Shown here piece after piece: positions 61,272 to 64,000 of a stretch of 64,000 bases of DNA. The DNA comes from Fluviicola sp. (GTDB lineage Bacteria; Bacteroidota; Bacteroidia; Flavobacteriales_D; Crocinitomicaceae). Where the stretch lies: the NCBI GenBank assembly GCA_029866325.1, contig JARWZO010000019.1:1-64000 (forward strand). The letters run 5' to 3'. The notes beneath the pieces were generated by a model that worked only from the letters and a program-made list of their open reading frames with translations, was not told where the DNA came from and made no database searches. Position numbers and translations under genes: made by a program. How positions within the stretch are numbered: position 1 is the stretch's first letter; every line of letters starts with the position of its first letter.

Positions 61272-64000
61272 GTGAAATATTATTCGTTTTTAATCGCACT
61301 CTTACTTTCCTTCGCGGCAAGTGCTCAAACTCCGGGAGAATGGACTTGGATGACAGGTTCTAACGCAGCAAGTGCGCCGGTTTTTGGTGTTCAGGGTGTG
61401 CCCGCAAATGGAAACAGTCCGGGCAATTCGTATGAAGCCAGATCTTGGGTTGACCAACAAGGTAATTTTTGGATGTACGGCGGACTTGATCTGTTCAATT
61501 TTCTCAATTACAACGATCTTTGGCGTTACAATCCAACTACCAACCAATGGACTTGGATGAAGGGTAACGGATTGGTTTCGCAAGCGGCTGTTTTAGGAGT
61601 ACAGGGAGTAGGTGCTCCTGCCAATAATCCGGGCGCTTGTTATCTTGGCAACAGTGCTTCTTGGGTTGATTTGGCCGGTAATCTTTGGTTATTGGAGGCA
61701 AACGAAACATCATTTCAGTGTATTCTTTGGAAATACACGATTGCAACCAACCAATGGACTTGGATGCATGGAGACATTCCTGCCAATTACGGTACACAAG
61801 GCGTTAGTTCTCCACTAAACAATCCGCAAACTTTTTACGAAGGTCCTATTTCGTGGGTAGATGCCGATGGTGATTTATGGTTTCACGATGGTTACAACGG
61901 AGGCGTAATGTGGGAATTTGACATCGCCACCAATCAATGGACTTGGATGAACGGCACGCCTAACGATCCCGGATTGGGAATCATTTCACCGGCAGTTTAC
62001 GGACCTCAAGGAGTTTTTAACACGACAAATCAACCAGGTAGTTCATGGGTTTATTCCGACTGGAAAGCATTAGACGGTACCTTTTATATGTTTGGTAACG
62101 TTGATTTTTCAATCGGAAGTCAGACAAGTGTGATGTGGCGCTTTGATCCGACGATCAATCAATGGGCATGGGTCGGTGGTAGTATTACGCCTAATCAAAC
62201 TAGTTCTTTCAGTGCTCCATGCACATTTTCGCCCAATAACATTCCTTCGACCGGTTTGGAGTTTACAGCAACCTGGACAGATCTTTGCGGTAATTTTTGG
62301 GGATACAACGAAAATGAAGGCTACCTATGGTGTTACGATCCAAACATCAACCAATTCGCGCTCATTGAAGGTGATTTTAACCCCAATGATGCTGTTTTGG
62401 GTGCAATCGGTGTTTCTTCCCCAACTAATGATCCCGGGCAAACCTTTGGTCCGCCGGCATGGACAGATTTAGACGGAAATCTTTGGAAATTAGGGACAAC
62501 TGTTGCAGGAGTCGGTAACAGCGCCATGGTGCGTTATGTTATTGATCCAGCATGTATTGCTTCTTCAGGGAATGTAAACATTGTAGCCAATCCAACTCAA
62601 GGATGCGTGGCTCTTGATGTAGCTTTTTCACCCTCAACCATTTCATCAACTGTTAGCTATCAATGGGATTTTGGCGTAACTGGAATTACGACTGATACCA
62701 GTTCACTTGCCTCACCATCGTTCACTTACACCTCAACAGGAACTTATACAGCACAATTGATTACATCTGGAAACATTGGATGCGGTTCGATAATCGACAC
62801 TACTTTTGTTACTATAACTGTTGTTGATCCTCCTATCGTATCTGTAAACGATCCTTCTGTTTGTCTTGGTGCAATGGCCACGCTTACAGCCACTGGTGCT
62901 ACAACCTATTCTTGGTCACCCGCTGCCGGACTCAATACAACAGTAGGGCCAACTGTTCTAGCTTTGAATGCAAACAGTGCCACTTATATCGTTACAGGAA
63001 CAACCAACGGCTGTTCGTCAACTGACACGGCTGTGGTGACTGTTAATCCATTGCCTACAATTGTAGTGAACTCACCTACAATCTGCGCGCAAACGGATAC
63101 CATACTTACTGCCACTGGTGCTGATACTTACTCATGGACTCCTGCTGCAACACTGAGTTCTTCCACTGGGGCTTCTGTTACTGCTAGTCCTACCACAACA
63201 ACTGTTTATACGGTGACGGGTACAAATGCCACAACACTTTGTTCCAATACCGCGCAAGCTACCATTACTGTAGAAACAGTGCAAGTAGCGGTCAATTCAG
63301 ATACCAATTGTCTAGGAAATCCGGCGGATGTATCTACGCTCACCGCAACGGGTGCTACAACTTATGTTTGGTCTCCAGCCACAGGTTTGAGTGCTACTAC
63401 AGGAGCTACTGTTACGGCAACACCGACTCAAACAACCATTTATACAGTGATTGGAACTACCGCAAACGGATGTTTGGATACCACAACAGCTACCGTAACT
63501 GCAGTTCCCGACTTTACATTAACTGTAAATTCGGATAGTATTTGTGTCGGTGAGTCGGTATTACTCTCCGCAAACGGAGCAACTACTTATACATGGTCTC
63601 CTGCAACAGGACTCAGCGCTACCACCGGAACGGAAGTTGTAGCGAGCCCAACTATCACAACGGTTTATACCATAACCGGAACCACGGCAGGATGTTCGGA
63701 AACAGCCACTTCAACGGTTACCGTTTTGCCTCTTCCGGTAGCTTCTATTTTTGCGAGTCCGAATCCTACAAGTACGGTAGAATCGACAGTAACGATACAA
63801 ACTAGCAGTAACAACAATGTAAATTCAACAAACTGGTATCTGGATGATTCTTTGGTTTCACAATTAAACTCTTTTGCTTACACGTTTCCAAACGAACCGG
63901 GAAGCTACGTAGTACAATTAATTGTGACGAATGCACTTGGCTGTTCGGATACGGGTTATGTGACAATTGTGGTTCAGGAAGATATTATTTTTTACATTCC
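61272..64000 (+). CDS. Large secreted repeat protein with probable type B T9SS sorting domain (partial, runs off the end)
   Basis: Opens with GTG at 61272, the only start in frame after a stop at 61260. Signal peptide KYYSFLIALLLSFAASAQ. Residues ~20-435 hold about six Kelch-like units with signatures such as TNQWTWM, FGVQGV and DLAGNLWLL, then a PKD-like domain (around 435-515, YQWDFGVTG), then four or more Ig-like repeats of about 80 residues with the motif TYxWSPAxGLxxTTG. The last residues read QEDIIFYI, the usual beginning of a gliding-motility-associated type B sorting domain. 909 codons are in view and the frame is open to the end. Confidence 0.85.
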   Translation, partial: MKYYSFLIALLLSFAASAQTPGEWTWMTGSNAASAPVFGVQGVPANGNSPGNSYEARSWVDQQGNFWMYGGLDLFNFLNYNDLWRYNPTTNQWTWMKGNGLVSQAAVLGVQGVGAPANNPGACYLGNSASWVDLAGNLWLLEANETSFQCILWKYTIATNQWTWMHGDIPANYGTQGVSSPLNNPQTFYEGPISWVDADGDLWFHDGYNGGVMWEFDIATNQWTWMNGTPNDPGLGIISPAVYGPQGVFNTTNQPGSSWVYSDWKALDGTFYMFGNVDFSIGSQTSVMWRFDPTINQWAWVGGSITPNQTSSFSAPCTFSPNNIPSTGLEFTATWTDLCGNFWGYNENEGYLWCYDPNINQFALIEGDFNPNDAVLGAIGVSSPTNDPGQTFGPPAWTDLDGNLWKLGTTVAGVGNSAMVRYVIDPACIASSGNVNIVANPTQGCVALDVAFSPSTISSTVSYQWDFGVTGITTDTSSLASPSFTYTSTGTYTAQLITSGNIGCGSIIDTTFVTITVVDPPIVSVNDPSVCLGAMATLTATGATTYSWSPAAGLNTTVGPTVLALNANSATYIVTGTTNGCSSTDTAVVTVNPLPTIVVNSPTICAQTDTILTATGADTYSWTPAATLSSSTGASVTASPTTTTVYTVTGTNATTLCSNTAQATITVETVQVAVNSDTNCLGNPADVSTLTATGATTYVWSPATGLSATTGATVTATPTQTTIYTVIGTTANGCLDTTTATVTAVPDFTLTVNSDSICVGESVLLSANGATTYTWSPATGLSATTGTEVVASPTITTVYTITGTTAGCSETATSTVTVLPLPVASIFASPNPTSTVESTVTIQTSSNNNVNSTNWYLDDSLVSQLNSFAYTFPNEPGSYVVQLIVTNALGCSDTGYVTIVVQEDIIFYI

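Overview
This 64 kb window is chromosomal DNA from a member of the Bacteroidota, most likely order Flavobacteriales and possibly near Fluviicola/Crocinitomicaceae. The evidence is type IX secretion parts (PorP/SprF protein, a type A sorting domain, and a probable type B sorting domain beginning at the window edge), Bacteroidota -7 promoter elements (TAnnTTTG), A-rich leaders with few Shine-Dalgarno sites, many lipoproteins, a Bacteroidota-type DnaJ with half a zinc finger, and the holA/HsdR_N neighbourhood typical of the group. The genus is inference.

Layout. 1-2 kb: lipoprotein, non-coding repeat cluster and a papain-fold lipoprotein. 2-7.4 kb: dnaK and two amino-acid permeases. 7.5-14.6 kb: UbiB/ABC1 kinase, ABC ATPase with a large membrane partner, Fic AMPylase with a repeat-rich promoter, CapA-like phosphatase. 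14.6-17.9 kb: alaS and a lipoprotein. 18.0-25.1 kb: seven consecutive paralogous secreted proteins of unknown function, several with overlapping stop/start codons, which is the most unusual system here. 25.2-30.8 kb: sigma-54 response regulator, Ppx/GppA, NatAB-like exporter, CPBP protease. 30.8-32.9 kb: a MITE-like palindrome, dnaJ and grpE. 33-40.8 kb: M28 peptidase, DinB, lipoprotein, then argS/arginase and holA/rsmE/DUF4159 on the other strand. 40.8-44.9 kb: an accessory ATPase-nuclease behind a 52-bp-period repeat array, HsdR_N protein, and prfC flanked by three copies of a palindromic element. 44.8-53.8 kb: PorP, ung, hemE, OmpA, esterase, outer-membrane barrel genes. 53.9-55.9 kb: an aerolysin-like predicted pore-forming protein and tRNA-His. 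56.1-64 kb: oxidoreductase, two paralogous lipoproteins, a polyprenyl-phosphate sugar transferase, a WG-repeat protein and the N-terminal 909 codons of a giant secreted protein.

How it works together. Housekeeping genes (dnaK/dnaJ/grpE, alaS, argS, prfC, holA, hemE, ung) are interspersed with accessory items. dnaK and grpE share a sigma-54-like promoter motif and TGTC/GACA palindromes although they lie 29 kb apart. Several secreted or surface proteins probably depend on type IX secretion. The seven-gene array, the aerolysin-like protein and the Fic and ATPase genes with helically phased repeats are the parts whose biology is least explained by known families. All family assignments are from reading the translated sequences; no database search was run.
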